Source of the DNA: an uncultured Verrucomicrobiota bacterium
Lineage (GTDB): Bacteria > Verrucomicrobiota > Verrucomicrobiia > Opitutales > Intestinicryptomonadaceae
NCBI GenBank assembly: GCA_949293415.1
Contig: CASFDK010000043.1
Location: 62,001 to 126,000 of the forward strand
Direction: 5' to 3'
Length of the DNA: 64,000 bases
Under the pieces are notes generated by a model. That model searched no databases. It was given only the letters and a program-made list of their open reading frames with translations, and had not been told where the DNA came from. Shown in pieces: positions 8,806 through 18,340 of the stretch. The stretch's first letter is position 1, and each line of letters starts with the position of its first letter. Both the position numbers and the translations under genes were made by a program.

Positions 8806-8826
8806 TTGCGTGTCGCAAAACAGAAA

Positions 8827-10668
8827 TCAGAGCGTCAGAACGTACGCCTCGAGATCGCGCAAATCGTCGTCGGACATCTTCGAAGTTATGCCGTGTTTGT
8901 TGCCCTTGTTGAATTTTTTGAGCATCTCGAAGACAGTTCTCGCGCGCCCGTCGTAGAGATACGGCGCGGTACGCCAGACTTCGCGCAGGGTGGGGGTGTC
9001 GAACGCGAATCCCTCGTATTCGTTCAGCCCCGAGCCTACATCGTGGCGTTTCATATCGGTCAGATATTCGCCAGAGTGGCAGTGCGAGCACTTTGCCTCT
9101 TCAAAGAGCATTTCTCCGCGTTCCGCCGCCTCCGACATTTTTCCGCCGACCAAATGCGGACTGCGCACGGGGCGCAGCGACGACAAATATTTGTCTATCG
9201 CAACCGAGTCCTTTTCGGGACGGCGCGTGAACTGGATGTACTGAATGCCCTTACGCACCGCGATGTTCGCGTCCTTGCGGATTGCGGTAATCATACAGGG
9301 AGGGGTGAAGTGGGCGAAGAGCATGGACTTAGACTGTTTGGGGTTGCCCATTCCGTCGTTGAGCAAGTCCCAGTTGAGCGCGTCGGAACGCACTTCGGTG
9401 TGGCAGGTTGCGCACGAAAGCCATTTCTGGAAGCAGAGCGAAGCGTCGTGGAAATAGAGGTCGCCGAGGCGCATCTCGTTGAGCTTTTCGTTGCCGCCGA
9501 TGTGGATTTTTTCGACCTTCGACGAATTCAAATCCACTTTATTGAGTACATCGGAATAGTACAGCCCCGCGTACAGGTAATCGCCCGAAGCCGCCATATG
9601 GCGCGGCGCGAAACCGTCAAGCTCAATGCGTTTTTTAATGCCCGAAAGGAACGCCAAATCATTGCAAACGTCTTCGAAAGTCTTCGCCTTGTCGTCGGAT
9701 TTGGCAAATGTTTCGGCGATGCGCGTGTCGAGCTTTCTGCGGTCGATGAGGCAAACTTCGTGCGTGCCGGCAAGGGCTACGGCGAGATATTTTCCGTTGC
9801 CTGCAATCGTGATTCCGTACGGATTCGCCGCGCCAAGCTCGATGTCGTCGAGAAGCACCGTCGCCAGAAGCCTGTTCGCTTTTGCGTCGATTACGCTGAC
9901 GGCGTTCGTGTTAATCCATCCGCGCTCGACCTGAGTCGTGGGAACGTTGAAACGCGCCACGACGTGCGTGCAGTAGGCAAAAAGCCCGTCTTTCGAAACG
10001 GCGATTTCCTGCGCGTTAATCGAACCGTTGGGCAGGTCGATTTTCGCAATCGGCGCGAGCGTCTTCGCGTCTAGAACCGAAACGGACGCGGCTATGTTTT
10101 CCTCGTACAAGCCTCCCTTCGACTCGGGAAGCTGGTTTACCACAAAGATTTTTTTGCCGTCGGGCGAGGGGGCAATGGAGAACGCATCGCGGACAACCCC
10201 GCCTTTCGCAAGCTCTTTGAGTGTGTCGGTGTCGAACGCGCGGACGGCGTTTTCAAATTGGTTTGCCGAATAAACGCGTTTGCCGTCGGGCGAGATTTCG
10301 ACGGCGCGCGGCATATGCCCCGCAGGGACATCCGCCACGATTTTACCCGAATTTACGTCGATTTTCAGAATGCGCCCGTCGGGATGGGCTATCGAAACGA
10401 ATGCGAATTTTCCAGCTGGTGAAACTGCAACGCCCGACGGATGTCCGCCGAGGGCAACGCGCCTTTCAACCTTGTCGTTTTTGAGAATGAGAAGTTCGTC
10501 GCCCGTACGCGCGGTGACGAACAGGCGGTCGCCGTGCGCCTTTACGAAGTCGGGGCTGAGGTATCTCTCGCCGTAGTCGGGAATGTCCCCGTATACTGCC
10601 GGCGAATCCTTTGCCGAAAGCGCGGAAAAGACCGCCAAGAATGTCAAGAAAGCGAAAACTTTTTTCAT
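8827..10668 (-). CDS. Secreted beta-propeller/dihaem cytochrome c fusion
   Basis: A 613-residue periplasmic protein. A signal peptide (MKKVFAFLTFLAVFSALSA) leads into a YVTN-type beta-propeller over roughly residues 30-380, with repeated segments such as HPSGVAVSPAGKFAFV and PRAVEISPDGKRVY. A cytochrome-c-peroxidase-like part follows with two haem sites, CATCH (Cys419, Cys422, His423) and CSHCH (Cys527, Cys530, His531). Such fusions resemble the MauG/CCP group joined to a propeller; a redox or substrate-binding role is likely but undefined. The chosen start is the ATG before the signal. The open frame continues 44 codons upstream without signal character. It converges on the porin gene. Confidence 0.85.
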   Translation of the reverse strand: MKKVFAFLTFLAVFSALSAKDSPAVYGDIPDYGERYLSPDFVKAHGDRLFVTARTGDELLILKNDKVERRVALGGHPSGVAVSPAGKFAFVSIAHPDGRILKIDVNSGKIVADVPAGHMPRAVEISPDGKRVYSANQFENAVRAFDTDTLKELAKGGVVRDAFSIAPSPDGKKIFVVNQLPESKGGLYEENIAASVSVLDAKTLAPIAKIDLPNGSINAQEIAVSKDGLFAYCTHVVARFNVPTTQVERGWINTNAVSVIDAKANRLLATVLLDDIELGAANPYGITIAGNGKYLAVALAGTHEVCLIDRRKLDTRIAETFAKSDDKAKTFEDVCNDLAFLSGIKKRIELDGFAPRHMAASGDYLYAGLYYSDVLNKVDLNSSKVEKIHIGGNEKLNEMRLGDLYFHDASLCFQKWLSCATCHTEVRSDALNWDLLNDGMGNPKQSKSMLFAHFTPPCMITAIRKDANIAVRKGIQYIQFTRRPEKDSVAIDKYLSSLRPVRSPHLVGGKMSEAAERGEMLFEEAKCSHCHSGEYLTDMKRHDVGSGLNEYEGFAFDTPTLREVWRTAPYLYDGRARTVFEMLKKFNKGNKHGITSKMSDDDLRDLEAYVLTL

Positions 10669-10890
10669 CTCCAAATAGTCCTTTGTTAATGATTCCCCCG
10701 CGGGAGTCGGTTTGAATGTAAAATGCCGATTCCCGCGCTCGAAAAATCCTTTATCCGCACAAAAAATTTGGCAAGCATATAATTTGTCGGACAGCCGCAA
10801 CCGGCGGAAGTGTCAAAATTTTGGATTTTACTGTTGTAAAATATAGGGAAGACCCCATTCTGGTCGGATTGATTTTAATTAGGAAACGCA

Positions 10891-12435
10891 ATGCTTACGC
10901 AATTTAAAAGTCAGATTATCGCCGATGTCGGCATCAGTATGGGCGACGAAGGCAAGGGACGCCTCGTCTATGAAGTCATAGACGAACTCAAATCGGAGAC
11001 GGGCAGAAAGAACATCGCCGCCATCGTCATCAAGGTCAACGGCGGCGCGAACTCGGGGCACACTGCCGGCGGCGTAAAGCTCAACCTGCTCCCCGCGGGC
11101 GTAATCGAAAACGATGTCGAAACGCTGGCAATCGGCGCGGGCGTAGTCGCCGACCCCAGAAAGTTCCTGTGGGAGGGCGCGCCTCTCGAAAAGCGAGGCT
11201 ACAAAATTTTCAACCGCCTGCTCATCGACGAACGCACGATGATCTCGGACGTCGGGCACAGACTGCTCGACCTCGCTTGGGAAGACTACCGCGTAAACGT
11301 GCTGCACGAAGAGCCGCGCGGCTCGACGGGCAGGGGAATCACGCCGTCGTATGCGGACGAATCGAGCCAGTTTCAAATCTGCTACGCCGAATTTTTGGGC
11401 GACCGCGCCGCTTTCGCGCACCGTCTTTCCGCGCGTCTGAACCGCGCCTGCGACATCATCAAGTATGTCTGCAAAGTCGCCCCCGAAAAATGGGCGCAAT
11501 TCTTCGCCACCCTCACGAAAGCGGAGCTTCGCGCAAACGCCGACGCAATCAAGGACGGCGTTTTCGACGAATCCGAATTTACGTTCGAGAAGTTTATGGG
11601 CGCAAACCCATTCGAACTCGATATCGACGCGATTGTCGAAGAATACTGGAATGCGGGGCAAAAGCTTGCAAAGAACATCGGCGACGTGCGCGACGCGTGT
11701 CTTAAGGCGATTTCCGAAGGCAGATACATCGTCGGCGAATACGGGCAGTCTTTCTGGCTCGACAAGCGCAAGGGTTTTGCGCCGAACGTGACGGCATCGC
11801 ACACGGGCATTCCCGAATTTTTCGAAAGCGCGTGTATTCCGCTGCGGACAGTCCACACACTCGGCTGCTGCAAGGCGTACGACACAAAGGTCGGCACGCA
11901 CGTTTTCCTCACCAAAATGGACGACGCGCACCCGCTTACGCGCAAGCTCAAGGAACTCGAATACGGAACAAGCACGGGTCGCCAGAGAATGGTCGGCTGG
12001 TTCGACGCGGTGGAAAAGGGCGATGCACTCAGGTACGGCGGCTACGACGACATGGTAATCAACAAGCTCGACGCGCTCTCGTACTCGGGCGACTGGAACG
12101 GCGGCGAACTGCTCGTGTGCACCTCGTACACCGACGATGCGACGGGCGAAGTCTACTACGGCGTTCCGCGCAACGACAATCTCCGCAAACGCCTGCGTCC
12201 GCGCTACGCGCAGCTCAAGGGCTGGTCGGAAGACATCTCGAAAGTGCGTTCGTTTGCGGGTCTTCCAGAAAACGCAAAACGCTACGTTGCATTCTGCCTC
12301 AAGAGCGTAATCGACGTTGCTTCGCGCGGCGGCTTAAAAAATGTTCCGAATTTGCGATATATTGGCGTAGGGCCTATGCAGTCGCAGATTATCAGGGACA
12401 TTCCCCCGACCGAAGAACTGCTCAAGCTCGTATAA
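10891..12435 (+). CDS. purA: Divergent adenylosuccinate synthetase
   Basis: Catalyses GTP-dependent joining of IMP and aspartate in AMP synthesis. Core residues are kept: GDEGKG with the catalytic Asp, NSGHT with the catalytic His, STGRG, the Gln in EYGQS, STGRQR with both loop arginines, and NKLD for guanine recognition. At 514 residues it is about 80 longer than usual, with extra length spread over several places. Several blocks are altered: the usual QWGDEGK is SMGDEGK, EGAQG is EYGQS, and the ARRGLR block that supplies the IMP-binding Arg143 across the dimer reads [14 protein letters not shown]-type spacing is good (AGGAAACGCA before the ATG). mcsA follows after 54 bases. Confidence 0.85.
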   Translation: MLTQFKSQIIADVGISMGDEGKGRLVYEVIDELKSETGRKNIAAIVIKVNGGANSGHTAGGVKLNLLPAGVIENDVETLAIGAGVVADPRKFLWEGAPLEKRGYKIFNRLLIDERTMISDVGHRLLDLAWEDYRVNVLHEEPRGSTGRGITPSYADESSQFQICYAEFLGDRAAFAHRLSARLNRACDIIKYVCKVAPEKWAQFFATLTKAELRANADAIKDGVFDESEFTFEKFMGANPFELDIDAIVEEYWNAGQKLAKNIGDVRDACLKAISEGRYIVGEYGQSFWLDKRKGFAPNVTASHTGIPEFFESACIPLRTVHTLGCCKAYDTKVGTHVFLTKMDDAHPLTRKLKELEYGTSTGRQRMVGWFDAVEKGDALRYGGYDDMVINKLDALSYSGDWNGGELLVCTSYTDDATGEVYYGVPRNDNLRKRLRPRYAQLKGWSEDISKVRSFAGLPENAKRYVAFCLKSVIDVASRGGLKNVPNLRYIGVGPMQSQIIRDIPPTEELLKLV

Positions 12436-12453
12436 TTAACTCTACACAACGAC

Positions 12454-12479
12454 CGAGCCGCAAAGAAAAATGCGGCTCG
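12454..12479 (+). other. Hairpin between purA and mcsA
   Basis: A perfect 9-bp stem, CGAGCCGCA and TGCGGCTCG, encloses an A-rich 8-base loop. The sequence after it (AATATTAAGA) lacks a T run, so it is not a standard terminator. It ends about ten bases before the mcsA ATG and could act as a processing site, an attenuator or a translation control element. Confidence 0.5.
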
Positions 12480-12489
12480 AATATTAAGA

Positions 12490-13161
12490 ATGGCAACTCA
12501 ATACAAATGCGACATCTGCGGGAAACCCGCAACTTTTCACATTACCAAGATAATCAACGGTAAAAAAGTGAAACTGCACCTATGCTCCGAGTGCGCCGAA
12601 AAGGCGTCGCTCGACGCGGTAAACTTGCCGCTCGACCTCTTCCCGAAACTCAAGGAACTGGAACGGCAAATTATGTCCGAAAAAGTCGCCAATCCAGATT
12701 CGTGCCCGAACTGCGGCGCGTCGCTCAAAGAGATAGAAAAGGGCGCGCGCTTCTCGTGCACAGAGTGCTACACGGCTCTGGGCAACAGACTCTTCGAATT
12801 GTTTGCGCAAATGCACGCAGCCACCGACCACAAGGGCAAATCGCCTAAAGTGCACGCTGCAAACTGCTTTGCCGCAATAGATATGCAGAAGAAACTGCGC
12901 GATTTCGAGGAAGTGGCGGGCGAAGAGCTTTTCGACGAAAACCTCGAAAACGTTCTCGACGATTTTCTGAAATCGAGCCCCGAACCCGTCAAACTTTCGG
13001 CTGAGGTCGTGGAAACCCCGAAAGCGGAGCAACCGCAGCCCGAGCGGCAGCCCGAAACGGAGCAGTCGCTCCAAAAGGAGCTCGACAGGGCGATAGCCGA
13101 CGAACGCTATGAAGACGCGGCGAAAATCCGCGACAAGCTTAAAAATCTATCCGACAAATAA
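12490..13161 (+). CDS. mcsA: McsA-like activator of protein arginine kinase
   Basis: A 223-residue zinc-binding adaptor. The N-terminal half has four CxxC pairs (CDIC, CSEC, CPNC, CTEC), the pattern of two treble-clef-like zinc sites in McsA. A linker rich in Glu, Pro and Gln follows (about residues 165-195). The C-terminus is a UVR motif (LDRAIADERYEDAAKIRDKL) like that in UvrB, UvrC and ClpC M-domains. In Firmicutes McsA activates McsB. The stop TAA shares its last A with the mcsB ATG (TAATG), so the two are translationally coupled. No clear Shine-Dalgarno is seen; a hairpin sits just upstream. Confidence 0.92.
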   Translation: MATQYKCDICGKPATFHITKIINGKKVKLHLCSECAEKASLDAVNLPLDLFPKLKELERQIMSEKVANPDSCPNCGASLKEIEKGARFSCTECYTALGNRLFELFAQMHAATDHKGKSPKVHAANCFAAIDMQKKLRDFEEVAGEELFDENLENVLDDFLKSSPEPVKLSAEVVETPKAEQPQPERQPETEQSLQKELDRAIADERYEDAAKIRDKLKNLSDK

Positions 13162-14207
13162 TGGAGCTGAAAATCCACAGAAAGAACTCGGCAATCATAA
13201 TGACTTCGCGCATAAGGCTTGCGCGGAATCTTGCGCATTCGCATTTCGCAAACGCAGCCTCCCCCGAAGAACTTTCGTCGATTTTCGAAAAGTGCGCTTC
13301 GGCACTCTCGAAAGTGTCCAAATTCAGGGGCGGCAGGCTCGTGAAAATGTCGGAGATTTCCGAGTTCGGAAAGGGCATACTCGTCGAGGAACGCCACGCC
13401 ACCCGCGAACTTGTCGGCGCGTCCGACTCAGCGGGCGTGTACATTTCGAAAGACGGCGCGACAAGTGCGATGATCAACGAGGAAGACCACCTGCGCATAC
13501 AGTCGGTCGCCGACGGGCAGAGGCTTTCGTCCATTTGGCGAACGGTAAACGCCGTTGACGACGCGGTCGAGGCGAATCTCGAATACGCCTATAGCGACAA
13601 ATTCGGCTATCTTACCGCCTGCCCGACAAACGTCGGCACGGGGATGAGGGCTTCGGTTATGATGCACCTGCCCGCGCTCGTGATGGCGGGGCAGATGGAG
13701 AAAATCGTGCGCGGACTCAACCAGCTCGGAATGGTCGTGCGCGGCGCGAACGGCGAGGGCAGCGAACCGTGCGGGGCGTTCTTCCAGCTTTCGAACCAGC
13801 AGACACTCGGAATTTCCGAGGGCGACATCATCAAGAAAATCGCGAAATTCGCCGACAAGCTCGTAGAATTCGAGACAAACGCGCGTCTTAAAATGCTGCA
13901 GGAAAATCCGATTGTGCTTGTCGACAAAACCGAACGCGCCATTGCGCTTTTGCGACACTGCAAACTTGTCGACACTGCGGAGGCGGTAGCACTGCTTTCG
14001 AACATAAGACTCGCGGCGGATATGGGCTTTTGCAAGTCGCCAGCCAGGATAATCGAAGACATAGACAGGGTAATTCTCGACATACAGCCGTCGCATCTCC
14101 AGCAGAAGTTCAACATTAGAGAGTCGGAACCCTCGGAGCGCGACGCAGTTAGGGCGGCATATCTCAACGATTTTGCTTCCTTCCTGCCGCGGTTTAAAAT
14201 CGCTTAG
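13161..14207 (+). CDS. mcsB: Protein arginine kinase McsB
   Basis: Phosphorylates arginine side chains of proteins, marking them for ClpC(P). It belongs to the phosphagen-kinase fold. Conserved blocks are [36 protein letters not shown] (with the active-site Cys) and [20 protein letters not shown]. Near the C-terminus RDAVRA fits the RDxxRA phosphoarginine-sensing motif described for McsB. Length 348 is normal. It overlaps mcsA by one base and is followed by clpC after 65 bases. No ctsR-like repressor gene is next to the cluster, unlike the Firmicute operon. Confidence 0.95.
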   Translation: MELKIHRKNSAIIMTSRIRLARNLAHSHFANAASPEELSSIFEKCASALSKVSKFRGGRLVKMSEISEFGKGILVEERHATRELVGASDSAGVYISKDGATSAMINEEDHLRIQSVADGQRLSSIWRTVNAVDDAVEANLEYAYSDKFGYLTACPTNVGTGMRASVMMHLPALVMAGQMEKIVRGLNQLGMVVRGANGEGSEPCGAFFQLSNQQTLGISEGDIIKKIAKFADKLVEFETNARLKMLQENPIVLVDKTERAIALLRHCKLVDTAEAVALLSNIRLAADMGFCKSPARIIEDIDRVILDIQPSHLQQKFNIRESEPSERDAVRAAYLNDFASFLPRFKIA

Positions 14208-14272
14208 GATTTTTTTCTAAATTATCGCGGGTTCGAGCCGATAAATTTTCCCGCAACAATTATAAATATAAA

Positions 14273-16765
14273 ATGCAACACTTTACACCGAGAGCCCAAC
14301 AAGTTCTTACACTCGCCCGCAAGGAAGCGGCGCGGTTGAAGCACAACTATATAGGCACAGAGCACATCCTTTTGGGAATCATAAGGTTGGGGCAGGGCGT
14401 TGCCGTAAATGTCCTTCGCAAGATGGGGGTCAACCTCGAAAACGTCAGCGCGGAGATTTCCAAACTGGTCGGTAGCGACGAATTCGCAACCGACGAAACC
14501 GCCGAGCTTCAACATACACAGCGCGTCAAAAAAGTTCTCGCGCTGGCATCGAACGAGGCGTTGCACCTGAACCACAACTACATCGGCACAGAGCATATTC
14601 TGCTCGGACTTCTCCGCGAGGGCGACGGCGTTGCCGCAACGGTTTTGCGCAAACTCGGCATAAATATCGACGCCTGCCGCAAGCAGATTCTCGCCGAGCT
14701 CGACCCGAAATTCGTCGGCGACACTCCCGACAACCCAGACGACGACATCCAAAACCCCGATGGCGCGGAAAATCCGCGCGAACAGGGCAAGCAAAGCGCG
14801 CTCGCCGCATTCGGGCGCGATCTCACCGAACTCGCCAAGAATGGCAAGCTCGACCCCGTCATCGGACGCGCAAACGAAATTATGCGCGTAATCCAGATTC
14901 TCTGCCGACGTACAAAGAACAACCCCGTTCTCGTAGGCGAGGCGGGCGTCGGGAAGACCGCGATTGTCGAGGGCTTGGCGCAGGAAATCGCAAAGGGCGA
15001 AGTTCCCGAGCTCATCGCGTCGAAGCGCGTCATCACGCTCGATATGGCGTTGATGGTGGCGGGCACAAAATACCGCGGTCAGTTCGAAGAGCGCATAAAG
15101 GCGGTTATGGACGAAATCGAAAAGGCGGGCGACGTAATCCTGTTCATCGACGAACTCCACACAATCGTGGGCGCGGGCGCGGCGGAGGGCGCAATGGACG
15201 CATCGAACATCTTCAAGCCCGCACTCTCGCGCGGCTCGCTGCAGTGCATAGGCGCAACGACAATCGCCGAATACCGCAAATTTATCGAAAAAGACAGCGC
15301 GCTCGACAGGCGTTTTCAAAGCGTGAAAGTCGACGAACCCTCCGCTTCCGACGCAATCCTGATTCTCAAGGGTCTGCGCGGCAACTACGAAAAACACCAC
15401 CACTGCGTGTATTCCGACGCCGCGCTCGAAGCCGCCGTTAAACTGTCCGAACGCTACATCACAAGCCGCTTCCTGCCCGACAAGGCAATCGACGTAATCG
15501 ACGAAGCCGGCTCGCGCGCGCGCATCAAGATGCTCGAACGCCCGCAGGAAGTGCTCGACATAAATTCGAAAATCGGCGAGACCGAAAAGGCGAAGGAAGA
15601 TGCAATCCGCGACCAACGCTTCGAAGACGCCGCCGCCCTGCGCGACGCCGAAAAGGCGCTTCAACGTCGGCGCGAAGACATCGTGAAAGCTTGGAAAAAA
15701 TCGATGGAAAACAAACGCGTCGAAGTCGGCGAAGACGACATTTTTGCCGTCGTTTCGACGTGGACGGGCATTCCGCTTTCGAGAATGGAAAAAGAGGAGA
15801 GCAAAAAACTGCTTGAGCTCGAAAGCCGCCTACGCGCAAAAGTGGTCGGTCAAGAGGAGGCAACTTCGGTTATCGCCCGCGCCCTGCGCCGCTCGCGCGC
15901 GGCGCTCAAAGATCCGAAACGCCCGATAGGTTCGTTCCTTTTCCTCGGTCCGACAGGGGTCGGCAAAACTTACCTCGCAAAAACTCTGGCGGAGGAAATG
16001 TTCGGCAAACAGGAGTCTCTCATTCAAATCGATATGTCGGAGTATATGGAAAAATATTCCGTATCGCGGCTGATCGGCTCGCCCCCCGGATACGTCGGAC
16101 ACGAAGACGGCGGACAACTCACCGAACAGGTGCGCCGCCGCCCGTACAGCGTGATTCTCTTCGACGAAATCGAAAAAGCGCACCCCGACGTTGTTCAAAT
16201 TCTGCTGCAAGTTTTGGAGGACGGCAGACTTACCGACAGCCTCGGGCGCACGGTAGACTTCCGCAACACAATCATAATCCTTACGAGCAACGTAGGTGCG
16301 CACATCCTGCAAAAGAACCCGTCAATGGGCTTCGGCGCGGCGGCGTTCGACGACGACTACGACAAGCTGAAGGAAAAGGTGATGGACGAAATGAAAAAAT
16401 CGTTCCGCCCCGAATTTTTGAACAGAATAAACGACATCGTATTGTTCAGAATGCTTGCAAAAGCCGATATGGAAAAGATTGTGGAACTCGAACTTAACAA
16501 GTTGCGCGGCAGGCTCGCCGAACGGTCGATGACGCTCGTTCTCGACAAGTCGGCAACCGACTTCCTAATCTCGAAAGGCTGGGACGAAAAGTACGGCGCA
16601 AGACCCCTGAAGAGGGCGATAGAAAGGGAGCTTGAAGACGCCCTTGCCGAGGAAATCCTCAAGGGCGAACTCGAAGGTACGGGCGAAATCGACGCAACCC
16701 TCGCCGAAGACGGCAAGCACTTAAAATTCAGCCAAAAAAACAAGGGCACTTGCAAAACGGCATAG
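14273..16765 (+). CDS. clpC: ATP-dependent Clp protease ATPase subunit ClpC
   Basis: An 830-residue AAA+ unfoldase that feeds ClpP. Order of parts: a double Clp_N repeat (each with [12 protein letters not shown], whose Glu residues match the phosphoarginine pockets of B. subtilis ClpC); AAA-1 with GEAGVGKTA and [10 protein letters not shown]; a middle domain with a UVR-like stretch ([17 protein letters not shown]); AAA-2 with GPTGVGKT and [13 protein letters not shown]; a MGF tripeptide fitting the ClpP-docking loop; and the C-terminal D2-small domain. The upstream gap is AT-rich, with no Shine-Dalgarno and a TATAAAT-like box close to the ATG. It ends at a strong terminator. Confidence 0.96.
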   Translation: MQHFTPRAQQVLTLARKEAARLKHNYIGTEHILLGIIRLGQGVAVNVLRKMGVNLENVSAEISKLVGSDEFATDETAELQHTQRVKKVLALASNEALHLNHNYIGTEHILLGLLREGDGVAATVLRKLGINIDACRKQILAELDPKFVGDTPDNPDDDIQNPDGAENPREQGKQSALAAFGRDLTELAKNGKLDPVIGRANEIMRVIQILCRRTKNNPVLVGEAGVGKTAIVEGLAQEIAKGEVPELIASKRVITLDMALMVAGTKYRGQFEERIKAVMDEIEKAGDVILFIDELHTIVGAGAAEGAMDASNIFKPALSRGSLQCIGATTIAEYRKFIEKDSALDRRFQSVKVDEPSASDAILILKGLRGNYEKHHHCVYSDAALEAAVKLSERYITSRFLPDKAIDVIDEAGSRARIKMLERPQEVLDINSKIGETEKAKEDAIRDQRFEDAAALRDAEKALQRRREDIVKAWKKSMENKRVEVGEDDIFAVVSTWTGIPLSRMEKEESKKLLELESRLRAKVVGQEEATSVIARALRRSRAALKDPKRPIGSFLFLGPTGVGKTYLAKTLAEEMFGKQESLIQIDMSEYMEKYSVSRLIGSPPGYVGHEDGGQLTEQVRRRPYSVILFDEIEKAHPDVVQILLQVLEDGRLTDSLGRTVDFRNTIIILTSNVGAHILQKNPSMGFGAAAFDDDYDKLKEKVMDEMKKSFRPEFLNRINDIVLFRMLAKADMEKIVELELNKLRGRLAERSMTLVLDKSATDFLISKGWDEKYGARPLKRAIERELEDALAEEILKGELEGTGEIDATLAEDGKHLKFSQKNKGTCKTA

Positions 16766-16784
16766 CCCATTTCGCGAAAATTTC

Positions 16785-16817
16785 AAAACCTGTCCGAAAC
16801 TTCGGGCAGGTTTTTTT
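16785..16817 (+). terminator. Intrinsic terminator of the mcsAB-clpC operon
   Basis: AACCTGTCCGAA and TTCGGGCAGGTT form a 12-bp stem with one G-T pair and a two-base loop, followed by seven T. It closes the purA/mcsA/mcsB/clpC run and separates it from the AT-richer pair to the right. Confidence 0.9.
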
Positions 16818-16948
16818 GTGTCTTTTTGCTTCGAAACGGAAGATTTTTCAAACCTACCACGAATATTCTTAGAATACAGCAACAACAACCGTTTAGTTCT
16901 ATAAAAAAATCTTGCGTACGCGATATCTATGTATATACAAGTGAAAAT

Positions 16949-18319
16949 ATGAAAAGAATTGCATTGATAGGATTGGAAAGTTCGGGAAAATCCGTATTTC
17001 TAACATCATTTTATAAAAATCTTGAAGACAAGATTCGCAAAAATGAAAAAATCGGCGGAAAGTCGGGGTTGGAACGCATTGTAAAGCTTAATGAAGACAA
17101 CATACCATTTATCAGCCTATTTGCGAAAAGAGCTAAACCGGTACCTTTTGATGTAGATGAAAATTCTGACTCGCTCCACAGAAACCGCTGGGCGCGGAAG
17201 ACATTCAAACCTCAATACATCTCGTTTGAACTCTTCACGAAAACGGGCAATATCTCGGGCAAAATCCCGCAAATCCCGCTTGTCAATACATCGTTGAATT
17301 GGTGTAAGTCACGAAAGTATACAATATACGATTTCCCTGGGGAACGCCTGCGCGACACTCTCATTTACAAATTTGAAGATTATTTAAGTTGGTCTAAATA
17401 TATGTTCGAGGAGATTTTTTCGGGAAAAGCTTATTCGGGCTATAGGGAACTTTCGGGTTCTTATGTCGAGCTTTTTCAGGATAAAAACCTGAGCAAAGAG
17501 CGGATTCTTTCCGAGTATAAAAAACTCCTCTACAATACATATTTAAACGGACGGGGAGGTATAATTACGCCGTCGTCTTTTCTGTTGTCGACAGACGGCG
17601 AAAGAAAGACGGGAAAAAAAAGCAATATAGACGGAGTCGGTACGGTTTGCGGCTTGGACGAAAATACGGAATTTGCTCCGATACCTCCAGATTTAATGGC
17701 AGTAAATCAGAATTTATTCATAGAGTTCTCATCAAATTACGACGAATACAGAAAACGTTTTGTGTTGCCGAATTTCAATATAATTGAAACTGCCGATGAA
17801 ATGGTTATCCTTATCGATATTCTGGATGTTTATTGCGGAGGGTATCCAAAATATAAGGCGACAACAGAGATGCTTGAAAACATTTTTCCTGTCTGCAAAT
17901 CGTCTTCTTGGAATCCTTGGCGGATCAAGAAAGTTCTGTTTGTTGCGACGAAAACCGACAGAATTCCCGAAGCAACAAGAGATAACGTATTGCCACTGTT
18001 AAAATCGTTGACCACGTCTTTTGTGAATAAATTATCCAACTATAATCCCCCGAAAATTGAATACAGAACTTGTTCCGCCTGCAATAGTACGTTCCCAGCC
18101 GATAACAATAATTTGAATAATGTTAAAGGCTACAGAATGGTAGACGGAAAACTTAAAGCCTGCCAATATGAAGGAGGTTTTATGTTGCCGAAAGATTGGC
18201 CCCGCAACGAATCCTCGGATTGGGGAAAACCTTTAGTGGCGTTTTTGCCTTATTTTCCAAACGGAAAGCCGCCAAGATTCTTTGAATTTGATGACATTGC
18301 AAAACATATGCTTTTTTAA
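16949..18319 (+). CDS. YcjX-like P-loop GTPase (DUF463-type)
   Basis: A 456-residue NTPase. It starts MKRIALIGLESSGKS, a P-loop with Lys14. Further matches to E. coli YcjX are a DFPGERL block (like DYPGEWL), YLSWSKYM (like YLSWSRQM), and FVATKTDR (like FAATKAD, the G4 motif). A CSAC pair near residue 375 is an added feature. YcjX proteins are of uncertain function, linked to envelope stress near the psp genes in enterobacteria. The start is the ATG right before the P-loop sequence; the longer frame from 16826 begins inside the terminator's downstream sequence and has no family support. Base composition is clearly richer in A and T than the neighbours, suggesting transfer. The next gene is its likely partner. 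Confidence 0.78.
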   Translation: MKRIALIGLESSGKSVFLTSFYKNLEDKIRKNEKIGGKSGLERIVKLNEDNIPFISLFAKRAKPVPFDVDENSDSLHRNRWARKTFKPQYISFELFTKTGNISGKIPQIPLVNTSLNWCKSRKYTIYDFPGERLRDTLIYKFEDYLSWSKYMFEEIFSGKAYSGYRELSGSYVELFQDKNLSKERILSEYKKLLYNTYLNGRGGIITPSSFLLSTDGERKTGKKSNIDGVGTVCGLDENTEFAPIPPDLMAVNQNLFIEFSSNYDEYRKRFVLPNFNIIETADEMVILIDILDVYCGGYPKYKATTEMLENIFPVCKSSSWNPWRIKKVLFVATKTDRIPEATRDNVLPLLKSLTTSFVNKLSNYNPPKIEYRTCSACNSTFPADNNNLNNVKGYRMVDGKLKACQYEGGFMLPKDWPRNESSDWGKPLVAFLPYFPNGKPPRFFEFDDIAKHMLF

Positions 18320-18340
18320 TATTAAACAAGCTCGAACAAT

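Noticed and set aside
10891..12435. PurZ (aminoadenylosuccinate synthetase) instead of PurA
   Set aside because: PurZ enzymes are known to have lost the catalytic Asp that is present here in GDEGKG, so PurA is the better name, although divergent.
14222..15664. 480-codon open frame on the minus strand
   Set aside because: Mirror of clpC, which is unmistakable on the plus strand.
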